Numbered from the stretch's first letter, positions 6,709 through 15,275 are shown. The stretch is DNA of 64,000 bases from Schaedlerella arabinosiphila (GCF_003885045.1 NZ_RHJS01000002.1:5263302-5327301), one strand, 5' to 3'. The notes: generated by a model from the letters alone, not told the origin. A program made the numbers and translations.

Positions 6709-7977
6709 CTACTCAGCGACTTGTTTTTTCGTTACGTTCATCAGGATCGGATAGAGCGCGCCGCCGATGATCAGACCTTTAAGCGCGGGCAGTCCGAACG
6801 GGATCAGGTATACGCCGGCAAGGGCGATGCCCCATGTCAGCCATGAAACCGCGTTAAACTGTGCAAATTTTACACTGCCCAGATCCTTGTACTCCCCTTT
6901 GTGGATGATGAAGTAATCCGCCAGGATGATACCCGGAAGCGGGGGTACGATGGTGCCCAGCAGATCCAGGAAGGAAAACAGAAAATCGACCTGGTAGGGC
7001 CTGCACAGTGTTGCAAGGGCGGAGATGGCAAGCAGCACCACAATGATTTTCTGACGGTCCATGTGAAATGCATTGGACAGATTCAGGGAGGTCGAGTACA
7101 GGTTCGACGCGTTTGTGGTGAAAATGTTTGTCGTCATCAGGATCAGGCAGGGAACCAGGAGGCCCATGGACAGCAGAACATTGGTCAGGTCGCTGTCACC
7201 CACCGCAACGGAGGTGATGGTTCCGCAGAGGATCATGAAAATGTTGCCCCCCAGAAGTCCGGTCAGGGTTGCGGCAATGGCTTCCTTTGTGGACTTTGCG
7301 TAGCGCATGATGTCCGCGATGCAGGTGGATGTGGACAAAATCCAGGTGCCGATCACGACGGTGATTCCGCTGGACAATGTGATGTGCCCCTCCGGGGTAT
7401 AGTTCCACAGCCCGTCCAGCCCGATCATGCCTACGGCCCGGATGGAGGTAGCCAGCGACAGGAAAATGATCGCGGGGATGGCAATGTATCCCAGAATACT
7501 GATGGCACGGATTCCCTTCATGGCGAAAATTCCCATAACCACCGCGCTGACTGCCATGCAGATCAGCTCCGCAATGTCTCCGAAGCCGAATGCCTGGGCG
7601 ATAAAATGTCCGTAGGTAGCGGCCTGAATGGTATACCAGCCGATATTGACGATGGGCACGAACATGGACGCGATGCGGGAGCCTTTTTCTCCGAAGCTGT
7701 AGCGTGTCATCAGGGCAAATGTCAATCCGGTTTTGCTGGCTATGATGCTGACCAGGATTGCGATAACGCTTAAGAAGACATTACCCAGCAGCACCGCAAC
7801 GAGGATCATTTTAAAATCCAGTCCGGCGGAGAGTCCGCCCCCTGCCATCATGCTGGTGATGACAAATACAAAACCGGTCCAGACGATGGTCAGGCTGAAA
7901 TAACTTTTCCGCTCGCTTTCCGGTACGGCGCTGAGCGAAAATTCTGTATCATGTTCTTGTGTATGATTCTTTTCCAT
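6709..7977 (-). CDS. NCS1-family cytosine/purine permease
   Basis: A 422-residue membrane transporter of the cytosine-purine-allantoin (CodB-like) family. About twelve hydrophobic segments are visible, with SYFSLTIVWTGFVFVI and MMAGGGLSAGL at the N-terminus, and NIGWYTIQAATYGHF and STSTCIADIMRYAKS as conserved landmarks. Start ATG 7977 (MEKNHTQEHD) is chosen because AAGGAG lies six bases upstream; a frame to 8022 lacks this. It follows the nucleoside deaminase gene on the same strand with a gap of about 75 bases. Together they should import a nucleobase and deaminate it. Exact substrate (cytosine, a purine or another base) cannot be read from sequence. Confidence 0.88.
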   Translation of the reverse strand: MEKNHTQEHDTEFSLSAVPESERKSYFSLTIVWTGFVFVITSMMAGGGLSAGLDFKMILVAVLLGNVFLSVIAILVSIIASKTGLTFALMTRYSFGEKGSRIASMFVPIVNIGWYTIQAATYGHFIAQAFGFGDIAELICMAVSAVVMGIFAMKGIRAISILGYIAIPAIIFLSLATSIRAVGMIGLDGLWNYTPEGHITLSSGITVVIGTWILSTSTCIADIMRYAKSTKEAIAATLTGLLGGNIFMILCGTITSVAVGDSDLTNVLLSMGLLVPCLILMTTNIFTTNASNLYSTSLNLSNAFHMDRQKIIVVLLAISALATLCRPYQVDFLFSFLDLLGTIVPPLPGIILADYFIIHKGEYKDLGSVKFAQFNAVSWLTWGIALAGVYLIPFGLPALKGLIIGGALYPILMNVTKKQVAE

Positions 7978-8051
7978 ATGTATCTCCTTATTCATGCATG
8001 GATTCCTGCGTAAACAGAACACTCCGGGGAAAGCTCTGCGGGACGGAGTGC

Positions 8052-8534
8052 TTACTTATTCCAGTAGCCTTTGTGGACTTCAGCGGCCAGGGGCGCGATC
8101 TCCGGAAACGGCCCTACCACTTGAATATCCTTCTGGCCTTTTGCAAACACTTCTCTGCAGGGGAGGTCAAAGGTGGGATTCTGCTCGTCGGAACCGGTCA
8201 GGGAGAGCAGCTCCCGCTCCGTCATGGCATAAACGACCCGGCCGATATTGCCCCAGTAAATGGCTCCGGAGCACATAGCGCAGGGCTCTGCGGTGGAGTA
8301 CAGCGTGCAGTTCCATAAGAAATCTTTTTCATACAGGACAGAAGCCCGTTCCACCAACTGCGTTTCCGCGTGGCCGGTGCATTTTTTTGTGGAGATCTCA
8401 ACGTTTTCCTGTTCCAGAAGGATATTGCCCTCCGCGTCTACCAGGATTGCGCCGAAAGGAGTATTGCCCCCTTCACGGGATTTTTTTGAAATTTCGATGC
8501 AGCGTTTCAGATAATATTCGTGTTCTTTGTACAT
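8052..8534 (-). CDS. Nucleoside/nucleobase deaminase (CDA fold)
   Basis: A 160-residue zinc deaminase. Zinc site: GHAETQL (H55, catalytic E57) and EPCAMC (C85, C88). N-terminal TPFGAILVD and IYWGNIGRVVYA fit the guanine deaminase/TadA-like group. The C-terminal extension CREVFAKGQKDIQVVGPF is common among stand-alone nucleoside deaminases of gut Firmicutes. GAAAGGACC precedes the ATG. It heads a minus-strand operon with an NCS1 permease. The likely job is deamination of an imported base such as guanine, cytosine or an analogue. Confidence 0.88.
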   Translation of the reverse strand: MYKEHEYYLKRCIEISKKSREGGNTPFGAILVDAEGNILLEQENVEISTKKCTGHAETQLVERASVLYEKDFLWNCTLYSTAEPCAMCSGAIYWGNIGRVVYAMTERELLSLTGSDEQNPTFDLPCREVFAKGQKDIQVVGPFPEIAPLAAEVHKGYWNK

Positions 8535-8681
8535 GATCGGGTCCTTTCTTTTTTGTGCCGCGGCTTCGTCTCTGCGCGGCGGCCTGTGTTTTTCCCTGCC
8601 TTATGGATGCCCGTCGGCATATACGGCAGGATGTGTCAAATAATCGTTCGGTGTCTGTCATACGTATGAAAAAGATAATAT

Positions 8682-8733
8682 GTAATAGGTATTACCTTTA
8701 TAAAATTGTAACATAATAATAAATTATTGTAAA
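8682..8733 (-). promoter_or_regulatory. Promoter and palindrome upstream of the deaminase-permease operon
   Basis: On the minus strand TTTACA (8733-8728) and TACAAT (8710-8705) are separated by exactly 17 bases. Just after the -10 box, at 8682-8695, GTAATA and TATTAC form perfect 6-base arms around a 2-base centre, placed where a repressor would block early transcription. The regulator is unknown; the GntR protein at 4405-5172 is one candidate by distance only. Confidence 0.5.
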
Positions 8734-9086
8734 TGCGGCAATATAGACAATAAAAACATGGAAAAATCAGCAGATTGCACAAAAAAATGCCGCTGCTTCC
8801 GTTAAACAGTTTCATAAGCCCGTAGAATGTGGCGCTGGACGGAAGAAGAAAGGCTAGTGCACGGAGGATTCCGCGGGCCGGGAGGGGCAGATAAAATAAG
8901 ATGGTCGGGGCGAGGAAGAAAATCCGTGTGAAGACGGTGTAATGCGGAAGTGAAAATATGTGTCTCTACCAGTTCTTTATAATAAAAGTAAGCATAATTC
9001 TTTTTCATATTTTTCAAAAAAAGTAAGCGCACTATTTCCATTTATGGAAATAATACGCTTTCCCTTTGCATCCGATATCACCCAAT
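8734..9086. other. Intergenic stretch without recognised genes
   Basis: No frame with a credible start and ribosome site and no riboswitch-like core was found. The right end has ATTTCCATTTATGGAAAT around 9037-9054, a perfect palindromic hairpin that may serve as a terminator for the minus-strand nuclease gene ending at 9087. Confidence 0.4.
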
Positions 9087-10067
9087 TTACTGAGCATCAT
9101 CAGAAAGTCCAAGCCATCCCCTTACCGTTTCCGCAGCATAATCAACCGCCTGTGCTATCTTTTCAATATCAAGTCCCATTTTATACAAGTTTTCAGCCAC
9201 TTCCTGAGCTTTTTTCAGCTCAGATTCTTTCCTCATTTCCTGAATCGCCTGGCACACATTAACCACCTCTTCGCCTTCATCATATTTTATTCCCGAATTT
9301 GTGATTGCCTCAATCACATCCGCCGCCCTACGCTCCACTTCCCGAAAACGTGCTTCATTAGCCGCCAGTACCTTGATCAGGTTTTCCTTGTCCTTCGAAT
9401 ATTTGATGAACAGCATAACCTCCCGCAAACTGGACTGAAACTTCATGATCTCCTCATCCGGCATATGTGCCGGGGCAATCAGTCGCACTTGGTAATTGTC
9501 CATGCAGGCAAGCACATCCGGGTCTGACACATCCATCATGTCAAACAGGCTTAATGGCCCATCCCACTCTTCTGAGCTGAAAAATATGGTCACCGTGATG
9601 GAGGGTATCAGTCTGTCCTCTGCCCAAAAGCCGCTTAAAAATTCACCTGTGTTTGGAGCTTTCCTATCTTCATCAGCAGATGTTTCCGCCTGCTCCTTTT
9701 TCCGTTTCATTTCCTTCCGGTGTGATTTTGCTGCTTCTTCCACCTGCCCTGCATACTCCAGTGCATCATAGAGATTGTTCTTTACAGCCATAGCATAATG
9801 GATTTCCGCCTGGTTCTCTGTGCCATAAAGGACATACTCCATCTTTCCATCCGTCATTGCGGCATACAGCTTCTGTACATCACGGAATTTCTGAACGGGA
9901 ACCGCAGCACCATCCGCACCATATGGCAGTGCAATTTTAGTGGAATCACGCTCCGTAAGCAGCTCCGGCAGGATCACCTGCCGACCGCCGTAAATATAAT
10001 AATTGAAGATGTCAGCAAAGACGTCTGCATCTTTTACATAATCCTTTGTAATTGTATCTGCCTTCAA
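9087..10067 (-). CDS. Rpn-family recombination-promoting nuclease / putative transposase
   Basis: A 326-residue member of the Rpn/PDDEXK_2 group expanded in Lachnospiraceae. The N-terminal part DVFADIFNYYIYGGRQ, then KMEYVLYGTENQAEIHYAM (the E-N-Q-A-E-I-H segment stands where the nuclease core strand is expected) and a middle section IPSITVTIFFSSEEWDGP with LSLFDMM are typical. The C-terminal 100 residues form a coiled-coil rich region ending AAETVRGWLGLSDDAQ, which resembles a short DNA-binding HTH. Rpn proteins are known to stimulate RecA-independent recombination. The gene stands alone; dispersed repeats lie on its upstream side. Confidence 0.85.
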   Translation of the reverse strand: MKADTITKDYVKDADVFADIFNYYIYGGRQVILPELLTERDSTKIALPYGADGAAVPVQKFRDVQKLYAAMTDGKMEYVLYGTENQAEIHYAMAVKNNLYDALEYAGQVEEAAKSHRKEMKRKKEQAETSADEDRKAPNTGEFLSGFWAEDRLIPSITVTIFFSSEEWDGPLSLFDMMDVSDPDVLACMDNYQVRLIAPAHMPDEEIMKFQSSLREVMLFIKYSKDKENLIKVLAANEARFREVERRAADVIEAITNSGIKYDEGEEVVNVCQAIQEMRKESELKKAQEVAENLYKMGLDIEKIAQAVDYAAETVRGWLGLSDDAQ

Positions 10068-10205
10068 CGGTATCTACCGCCTTTCTTTATGAATATCTGG
10101 CGGACATTTCGCCAGATTCTCACCTCTGCCACGATCCCATTATACTAAAGAAAATGCTTTTTTTCAAGCGTATGTGACCTGGCTCTCCAAAGTGACCATG
10201 GAGGG

Positions 10206-10236
10206 GGACAGGTCACACCTTGACCAGGTGTGCCTG
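10206..10236 (+). repeat. CAGGTCACAC-family hairpin repeat, copy 1
   Basis: CACACCT-tgacc-AGGTGTG forms a 7-base stem after GGACAGGT. The same frame, CAGGTCACAC then CCAGGTGTGCC, occurs at 44271-44302. Both lie in gene-free DNA. Confidence 0.5.
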
Positions 10237-10343
10237 AATACCAACTTTTATGTCCATCCTCCCGACTTATCAATATAAATGCTATTCTCTGTCTGCCATT
10301 GATGATAGAAACTATCCTTTACATACTTAACTCTCGTGAAAAA

Positions 10344-10495
10344 ATGCTGTTGCATATGGTCAGGATGGTGTTATAATGAATTGCGCTGATGCGCAAGCAG
10401 GTCATCAATTTTTTACAAAAATTGGTGACAAACTATAATGAATTGCGCTGATGCGCAAGCAGGTCATCAATTTTTTACAAAAATTGGTGATAAAT
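10344..10495 (+). promoter_or_regulatory. 62-bp tandem duplication carrying promoters before the MFS gene
   Basis: 10372-10433 is repeated almost exactly at 10434-10495. Each unit starts with TATAATGAATTGCGCTGATG and includes a near-perfect palindrome, GTCA-t-CAATTTTT-tac-AAAAATTG-g-TGAC. Copy 1 has TTGCAT sixteen bases before its TATAAT; copy 2 has TTTACA sixteen bases before its TATAAT, supplied by copy 1. The duplication therefore makes two promoters and two possible operators. The first part of the unit is shared with the vanR promoter repeat in reverse. Confidence 0.65.
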
Positions 10496-10531
10496 TACAA
10501 CGCGTAAAATACATTTTAAGGAGTACTGGCT

Positions 10532-11734
10532 ATGAATGTCAAATATCAGAAAACGATCTATGCGTGTTTTGTGGGATACGTCGTACAGGCGATTATCAAT
10601 AATTTCGTTCCGCTTCTGTTCCTGACCTTTGAGAGTACATATGGGATTCCGCTCAGAAGGATTACCATGCTGATCACCTTCAACTTTGGAATCCAGCTTT
10701 TGATTGATCTTTTGTCGGCGGGATTTGTGGACAGGATCGGATACAGGGCCTCGATCATGCTTGCGCATATTTTTGCGGCGGCCGGTCTGCTGGGGCTTGC
10801 CGTGCTGCCGGAAATTCTGCCCAGCGCTTATGCGGGGCTTTTGATTTCTGTGATGGTCTATGCGGTTGGGGGCGGGCTGCTGGAGGTGCTGGTCAGCCCC
10901 ATTATGGAAAGCTGCCCGACGGACAATAAGGAAAAGGCCATGAGCCTGCTCCACTCGTTCTATTGCTGGGGGCATGTGGGAGTGGTGCTGCTTTCGACCT
11001 TGTTTTTCCGGGTGTTCGGGATTGAAAACTGGAAGCTTTTGACGGTGATCTGGGTGCTCATTCCCGTTGCCAACGCATGTGTTTTCGCAAAAGCGCCTAT
11101 GGCGCCGCTTGTGGCAGAGGGCGAAAACGGAATGACGATGGCGGAGCTTTTCCGTAATAAAGTATTCTGGGTGATGATGGTGATGATGACGTGCGCGGGA
11201 GCAAGCGAGCAGGCCGTGAGCCAGTGGGCGTCTACATTTGCAGAGAGAGGGCTGGGAGTGAGCAAGACGCTGGGAGACCTTGCGGGCCCCATGTCCTTTG
11301 CCGTACTGATGGGCAGCGCAAGAGCCTTCTATGGAAAACTGGGAGACCGGATCGACCTGGATCATTTTATGGTCGGAAGCGGGATTCTCTGCGTGCTCTC
11401 TTATCTGTGCATTTCCCTTTCTCCATCCCCGGTATTTTCCCTTGTGGGCTGCGCAGTCTGCGGCCTGTCCGTGGGGATCATGTGGCCGGGCAGCTTTAGT
11501 AAGGGGGCCGCGCTCATCAAAAACGGCGGGACAGCCATGTTTGCCCTGTTTGCGCTGGCGGGGGATCTGGGCTGCTCCGGAGGCCCGACACTGGTGGGAT
11601 ATGTATCGAGCATGGCCTCTGATGATTTGAAAAAAGGAATCCTGGCGGCAGTGATCTTTCCGGTGCTGCTGGTGGCAGGGGTGCTTTTTTCCGGGAGATT
11701 TAAAGTGCATCATGTAACGGGTATGGAAAAATAA
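10532..11734 (+). CDS. Major facilitator superfamily transporter
   Basis: A 400-residue membrane protein with about twelve hydrophobic segments and no long soluble domain. Landmarks are VDRIGYRASIMLAH after the second helix, corresponding to the MFS loop 2-3 motif, and YGKLGDRIDLDHF in the second half. AAGGAG lies eight bases before ATG 10532. Substrate is unknown; the proportions resemble the FucP/sugar-like and drug-efflux-like MFS groups of clostridia. It is preceded by a duplicated promoter region and its 3' end overlaps the convergent histidine kinase gene by 25 bases. Confidence 0.85.
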   Translation: MNVKYQKTIYACFVGYVVQAIINNFVPLLFLTFESTYGIPLRRITMLITFNFGIQLLIDLLSAGFVDRIGYRASIMLAHIFAAAGLLGLAVLPEILPSAYAGLLISVMVYAVGGGLLEVLVSPIMESCPTDNKEKAMSLLHSFYCWGHVGVVLLSTLFFRVFGIENWKLLTVIWVLIPVANACVFAKAPMAPLVAEGENGMTMAELFRNKVFWVMMVMMTCAGASEQAVSQWASTFAERGLGVSKTLGDLAGPMSFAVLMGSARAFYGKLGDRIDLDHFMVGSGILCVLSYLCISLSPSPVFSLVGCAVCGLSVGIMWPGSFSKGAALIKNGGTAMFALFALAGDLGCSGGPTLVGYVSSMASDDLKKGILAAVIFPVLLVAGVLFSGRFKVHHVTGMEK

Positions 11735-12825
11735 AACACAACGCCGTCCGGAGTATTTTTTACACCATAATCTAGGTCCTGCATGGAAAGGACCTGGGCA
11801 ACGATGGACAGGCCCAGGCCGGAGCCGCGATATCCGATATCCTGGCTCCGGTAAAATTTTGTCCAGATTTTGGGCTGGATTTCTTCTGGGATGGGTGCGC
11901 CCTGGTTGTAGACGGAAAAACGCAGGGTATCCCCCTGTCGTGTCAGGGACAGCTTCAGTCTGCCGCCGGGACATACATTTTTTCGGGCGTTCAGGATCAG
12001 GTTGTCCAGAACCTGCTCCATCCGTTTCCGGTCTGTTTTCACATAGATCCTTTCTTCAGGCAGTTCGTATTCCAATTGGAAACGGGCATCCGGGATGTCC
12101 GACAACAGGCGGCCTGCCGCAGTCTCCGTAAATTCCACAAAATCAAATACGTCCATGTGCAGTGTGGTGGCGCCTGTCTCCAGCGCTGAGAGATCCAGCA
12201 GGGTGGTGATGAGTCCGGTCATGCGCTCAGTTTCCTCAATAATGATCCCGGCGTATTTTTGCCGTTTTTCCTCGTCGGCTTCGTCCTGGATTCCCTCCGC
12301 ATATGCGCGGATGACTCCGACAGGGGTTTTCATTTCATGGGAAAGGCTGTCGGTCAGTTCTTTCCGTTCTGTCAGAAGCCGCTGCTTTTCGGTTACATCC
12401 GCTGCAAGCCGGTTATTGGCATGCTCGAGCTGAGAGTTGGTATCTTCCAGCCGTATATTTGCGGTTTCCAGGCGGGACAGGGCCTGCTGCAGGTTATCGG
12501 ACATCTGGCCGAGACTGTCGGAGAGCTCTCCAAATTCGTCGTTCGAGGAAATGGTGCATGGCTCTGAAAAATCCAGTTCCGCCAGTTTTTTTGCCGCGGC
12601 GTTCAGACGGGAGAGGGGCTCGGAGATAAACCATTTCATCAGGAAATCAACCGCCAGAATCAGCGGCACCATAAATGCAAACCAGACCAGAAGGGATACA
12701 TCCGGATCATCGGATACATGTGTGGAAAACAGATAGGACAGGATCAGTACGGCGCCGGCCAGCTTGGAGGTAATGAGGATTTTTTTGCGGACCGTGCGGA
12801 GGGAAAACAGTTCTTTCAGATTCAT
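11710..12825 (-). CDS. Sensor histidine kinase
   Basis: A 371-residue membrane kinase. Two N-terminal membrane segments (about 20-36 and 46-62) enclose only a short loop, so it may sense within the membrane. A HAMP-like linker (about 66-118) and a coiled coil follow, then the H-box SLSHEMKTPVGVIRAYAEGI (H163), N-box LDNLILNARKN and G-box YRGSGLGLSIV. The start overlaps the stop of the response regulator by 4 bases (ATGA). The gene overlaps the MFS 3' end on the other strand. Signal unknown; regulation of the adjacent MFS or GNAT gene is possible. Confidence 0.9.
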   Translation of the reverse strand: MNLKELFSLRTVRKKILITSKLAGAVLILSYLFSTHVSDDPDVSLLVWFAFMVPLILAVDFLMKWFISEPLSRLNAAAKKLAELDFSEPCTISSNDEFGELSDSLGQMSDNLQQALSRLETANIRLEDTNSQLEHANNRLAADVTEKQRLLTERKELTDSLSHEMKTPVGVIRAYAEGIQDEADEEKRQKYAGIIIEETERMTGLITTLLDLSALETGATTLHMDVFDFVEFTETAAGRLLSDIPDARFQLEYELPEERIYVKTDRKRMEQVLDNLILNARKNVCPGGRLKLSLTRQGDTLRFSVYNQGAPIPEEIQPKIWTKFYRSQDIGYRGSGLGLSIVAQVLSMQDLDYGVKNTPDGVVFYFSIPVT

Positions 12826-13490
12826 GCGGACACCTCGAATTTGTAGCCGGAGCGTATCAGGGTAACGATATGTTTTCCTTCGCCGCCCAGCTTTTGACGG
12901 AGATTTTTGATGTGGGTATCGACCGTGCGGGTGGTTCCCTCAAAGTCATAGCCCCAGATTCGGTTCAGAAGCTGATCCCGGCTGAATACCTGCCCGGGAT
13001 TTGCCATGAGAAAATGGAGCAGCTCGTATTCCATATGGGTGAGCGCGACCTCCTTCCCGTCTGCGTATACTTTGCGAGAAGCCGGTATGAGCGTGATCTT
13101 GCCGGCGCATAAAGTGTCCACAGGGGAGGAGGCGGTGCGGCGCAGCAGGGCGTTGACCTTTGCCAGCAGAACCCTGGGGCTGAAAGGCTTGGTCATATAA
13201 TCATCCGCGCCGTATTCGTAGCCTTTCAGCTTATCCTCCTCGCTGCTTTTGGCGGTCAGCAGGATCACAGGAATATTGCCCATCTCGCGGGCCAGCCTGC
13301 ATACCGAAAAACCGTCCAGATGGGGCATCATGACATCCAGGATCAGCAGGTCGAAGGGCGTGTTTTTCAGAAGCATCAGGGCGTCCACCCCGTCGTCCGC
13401 GGTCTGGCAGGTGTGGCCGCCTTTTTGCATGTATTCTGCGATAATGTCCTGCATGTGTTTTTCGTCCTCTGCGATCAAAATGGATGCCAT
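12822..13490 (-). CDS. OmpR-family response regulator
   Basis: A 222-residue regulator. Receiver domain with acidic pair E9-D10, phospho-acceptor D52 in ILDVMMP, LLTAKSS and TKPFSP. The winged helix carries LTHMEYELLHFLMANPGQ, RIWGYDFEGTTRTVDTHIKNLRQKLG and ends TLIRSGYKFEVSA. AAGGAGG lies eight bases before ATG. It precedes and overlaps the histidine kinase gene, giving a standard two-component operon, and follows a GNAT gene by about 70 bases on the same strand. Confidence 0.92.
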   Translation of the reverse strand: MASILIAEDEKHMQDIIAEYMQKGGHTCQTADDGVDALMLLKNTPFDLLILDVMMPHLDGFSVCRLAREMGNIPVILLTAKSSEEDKLKGYEYGADDYMTKPFSPRVLLAKVNALLRRTASSPVDTLCAGKITLIPASRKVYADGKEVALTHMEYELLHFLMANPGQVFSRDQLLNRIWGYDFEGTTRTVDTHIKNLRQKLGGEGKHIVTLIRSGYKFEVSA

Positions 13491-13562
13491 ATGGGGTTCC
13501 TCCTTTTCCGGCGGCAGCGGAAATAAAATCGAATTTGAATAAGACCGATCGGGAACTGCGTT

Positions 13563-14093
13563 CTACAGCCTGCATTCCAACTGCCGGTCAAAAGGCTCTG
13601 CTTCAACGTGTTTCTGCTGATAGCTTTCAGCGTCAACACATCCCATTTTTTTATAAAATACCTGGGTTTCCACGGCGGAATGGGCGGAGATATACAACTT
13701 TTCCGCCCCGTTTTTCTTTGCCCAGTCCTTTGCCGCACAGAAAAGGGCCGTCCCGATGCCGGAGCCGCGCATATCTTCCGAGACATGGAGACTTGTCAGA
13801 TCCAGATATTTTTGCGCGCCGCCGAACAGGCCGGATTCCACGGAAACAAAGCCTTTCAGGGCATTGCCGCAGAAAGCCGCATATACAAATCCGCCGGCGG
13901 ATAGGGTGTGCTTCAGGCAGGAAACCAGAAAATCGTAATCGCTTTCCGTCCAGTTGTCAATAAAGGGCGCGTCCTTGATCAGCCATTCATTGTGTTCCTT
14001 TCTCCAGCATTTTGTGACAACCTGGTGCCGGATAAAATCGCGGAATAAACCGCGGCAGAGTTCGTGTTCAGATAGGGTTCTGTATTGGATCAT
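13563..14093 (-). CDS. GNAT-family N-acetyltransferase
   Basis: About 177 residues. The acetyl-CoA binding motif is seen in LHVSEDMRGSGIGTALFCAAKDW, here given as its halves LHVSEDMRGSGIG and TALFCAAKDWA, followed by AEKLYISAHSAVETQVFYKKMG, the usual GNAT motif B. The start ATG at 14093 (MIQYRTLSEHE) has GGAG eleven bases upstream; a longer frame reaches into the adjacent tandem repeat and is unlikely. The substrate is unknown. The gene is first in a minus-strand run with the response regulator and kinase, so it may belong to their operon or be their target. Confidence 0.85.
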   Translation of the reverse strand: MIQYRTLSEHELCRGLFRDFIRHQVVTKCWRKEHNEWLIKDAPFIDNWTESDYDFLVSCLKHTLSAGGFVYAAFCGNALKGFVSVESGLFGGAQKYLDLTSLHVSEDMRGSGIGTALFCAAKDWAKKNGAEKLYISAHSAVETQVFYKKMGCVDAESYQQKHVEAEPFDRQLECRL

Positions 14094-14124
14094 GGATATA
14101 AAATCTCCTTTTTTATCATTCTGT

Positions 14125-14216
14125 TTTACAAGGTAACCCCGAGGGCATCCCATTATGGCCATACGGCCATTTTACAAGGTAACCCCGAGGGCACCCCATT
14201 ATGGCCATACGGCCAT
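14125..14216. repeat. 46-bp tandem repeat with ATGGCC/GGCCAT palindrome
   Basis: Two units (14125-14170 and 14171-14216) differ at one position, and a third partial unit begins at 14217. Each starts TTTACAAGGTAACCCCGAGG and ends ATGGCC-atac-GGCCAT. A related sequence, CCCCATTATGGCCATGCGGCC, is at about 32535. Only two full units and no leader make a CRISPR array unlikely. Confidence 0.7.
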
Positions 14217-14300
14217 TTTGCAAGGTATGATTTATTATAAGGCTTTCCGGGCGAGTTTACAAGAGCGGAGATATGCAGATATGCGGCATAAAAGCCGAAC

Positions 14301-14359
14301 GGTTATTGTTTACATGGTGTCTTGCACACGCTGCACGGCATCCGGCTAATACAGTGATT
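14301..14359 (+). repeat. GGTTACTGTTCACAC-family hairpin repeat, copy B
   Basis: Begins GGTTATTGTTTACATGG and ends CATCCGGCTAATACAGTGATT. The stem GTCTTGCA-cacgc-TGCACGGC has one mismatch. It is the most diverged copy of the short form. Confidence 0.6.
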
Positions 14360-14473
14360 GGGTACCTTGTGGATACCTTGTAGATAATATGGAAATATAA
14401 TGGTAAAAAAGCGGTTGAAAAATGGAAAATAAACTGCTATAATAAAGAAAAAGATAAGAAAGAAGTGAATACC

Positions 14474-15271
14474 ATGACCATCGAAGAAATGCGTCAGCGC
14501 AAAAGAGAACTTGGCTATTCCTATGAACAGATTGCGGAGCTTTCGGGTCTGCCTCTCGGTACGGTGCAGAAAGTGCTGGGCGGGGTCACGAAGTCCCCCC
14601 GTTATGATACATTGAAGGCGCTGGAGAGCGTATTCGGAGATAAGAAGGAGATGATGATCCGGGAAGCACGGGCGGCCTATATGGAGGAACAGGATTATGA
14701 GAAGTCGCAGCAGGGCAGGTATACATTGGACGACTATTACGCGCTGCCGGAAGAGTACCGCGCGGAGCTGATAGACGGGGTATTTTACGATATGGCTGCG
14801 CCGACCAGCATCCACCAGGCATTTGTGGGGCAGGTATACAGGAAGCTGGCGGACTATATTGATAAGAAGAAGGGGACATGCGTGCCGATGTCTTCTCCCC
14901 TGGACGTGCAGCTCGACTGTGATCACAAGACGATGCTTCAGCCGGATGTCATGGTGGTCTGCGACCGGAGCAAGTTCCGAAAGGGTGTAGTGTATGGCGC
15001 GCCGGATCTGGTAGCGGAGGTCCTCTCGAATTCTACCAGACGGAAGGATATGATGCTGAAGCTGGCCAAGTACGAGGCGGCAGGCGTACGCGAGTACTGG
15101 CTGGTAGACCCGGACAAGAGGAAAGTGATTGTCTACGATTTTCAGAGCGACCTCAACGTCAGGCTGTACGATTTTACACAGAAGGTACCGGTGGGGATTT
15201 TTCGCGGCAAGTGTGTGATTGATTTCCAAAAGATCTATGAATCGGTCAGTTTTTTGTATGATGAGGAATAA
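14474..15271 (+). CDS. XRE-type HTH fused to Uma2-family endonuclease domain
   Basis: About 265 residues. Residues 1-55 form a lambda-repressor-like HTH (YSYEQIAELSGLPLGTVQKV and SPRYDTLKALESVFG). From about residue 85 the Uma2 (DUF820) domain follows: LPEEYRAELIDGVFYDMA, TMLQPDVMVVCDR, APDLVAEVLSNSTRRKD and EYWLVDPDKRKV, giving the PD-(D/E)XK acidic residues. Uma2 proteins are common in cyanobacteria and some Firmicutes, with unknown biological role. The HTH fusion suggests sequence-directed binding. ATG 14474 follows a weak AAGAAAGAAG; GTG 14465 is an alternative. A strong hairpin follows the gene. Confidence 0.85.
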   Translation: MTIEEMRQRKRELGYSYEQIAELSGLPLGTVQKVLGGVTKSPRYDTLKALESVFGDKKEMMIREARAAYMEEQDYEKSQQGRYTLDDYYALPEEYRAELIDGVFYDMAAPTSIHQAFVGQVYRKLADYIDKKKGTCVPMSSPLDVQLDCDHKTMLQPDVMVVCDRSKFRKGVVYGAPDLVAEVLSNSTRRKDMMLKLAKYEAAGVREYWLVDPDKRKVIVYDFQSDLNVRLYDFTQKVPVGIFRGKCVIDFQKIYESVSFLYDEE

Positions 15272-15275
15272 AAGG

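Noticed and set aside
6356-6754. 132-codon plus-strand frame after the HEPN gene
   Set aside because: Runs antisense through a small membrane gene and the NCS1 permease end and has no ribosome site.
10475-11974. 499-codon minus-strand frame over the MFS gene
   Set aside because: Composition is shadow-like (His, Arg, Pro-rich) and it runs through a duplicated promoter.
14125-14216. Tandem repeats considered as a CRISPR array
   Set aside because: Units are contiguous without spacers and no cas gene is nearby.
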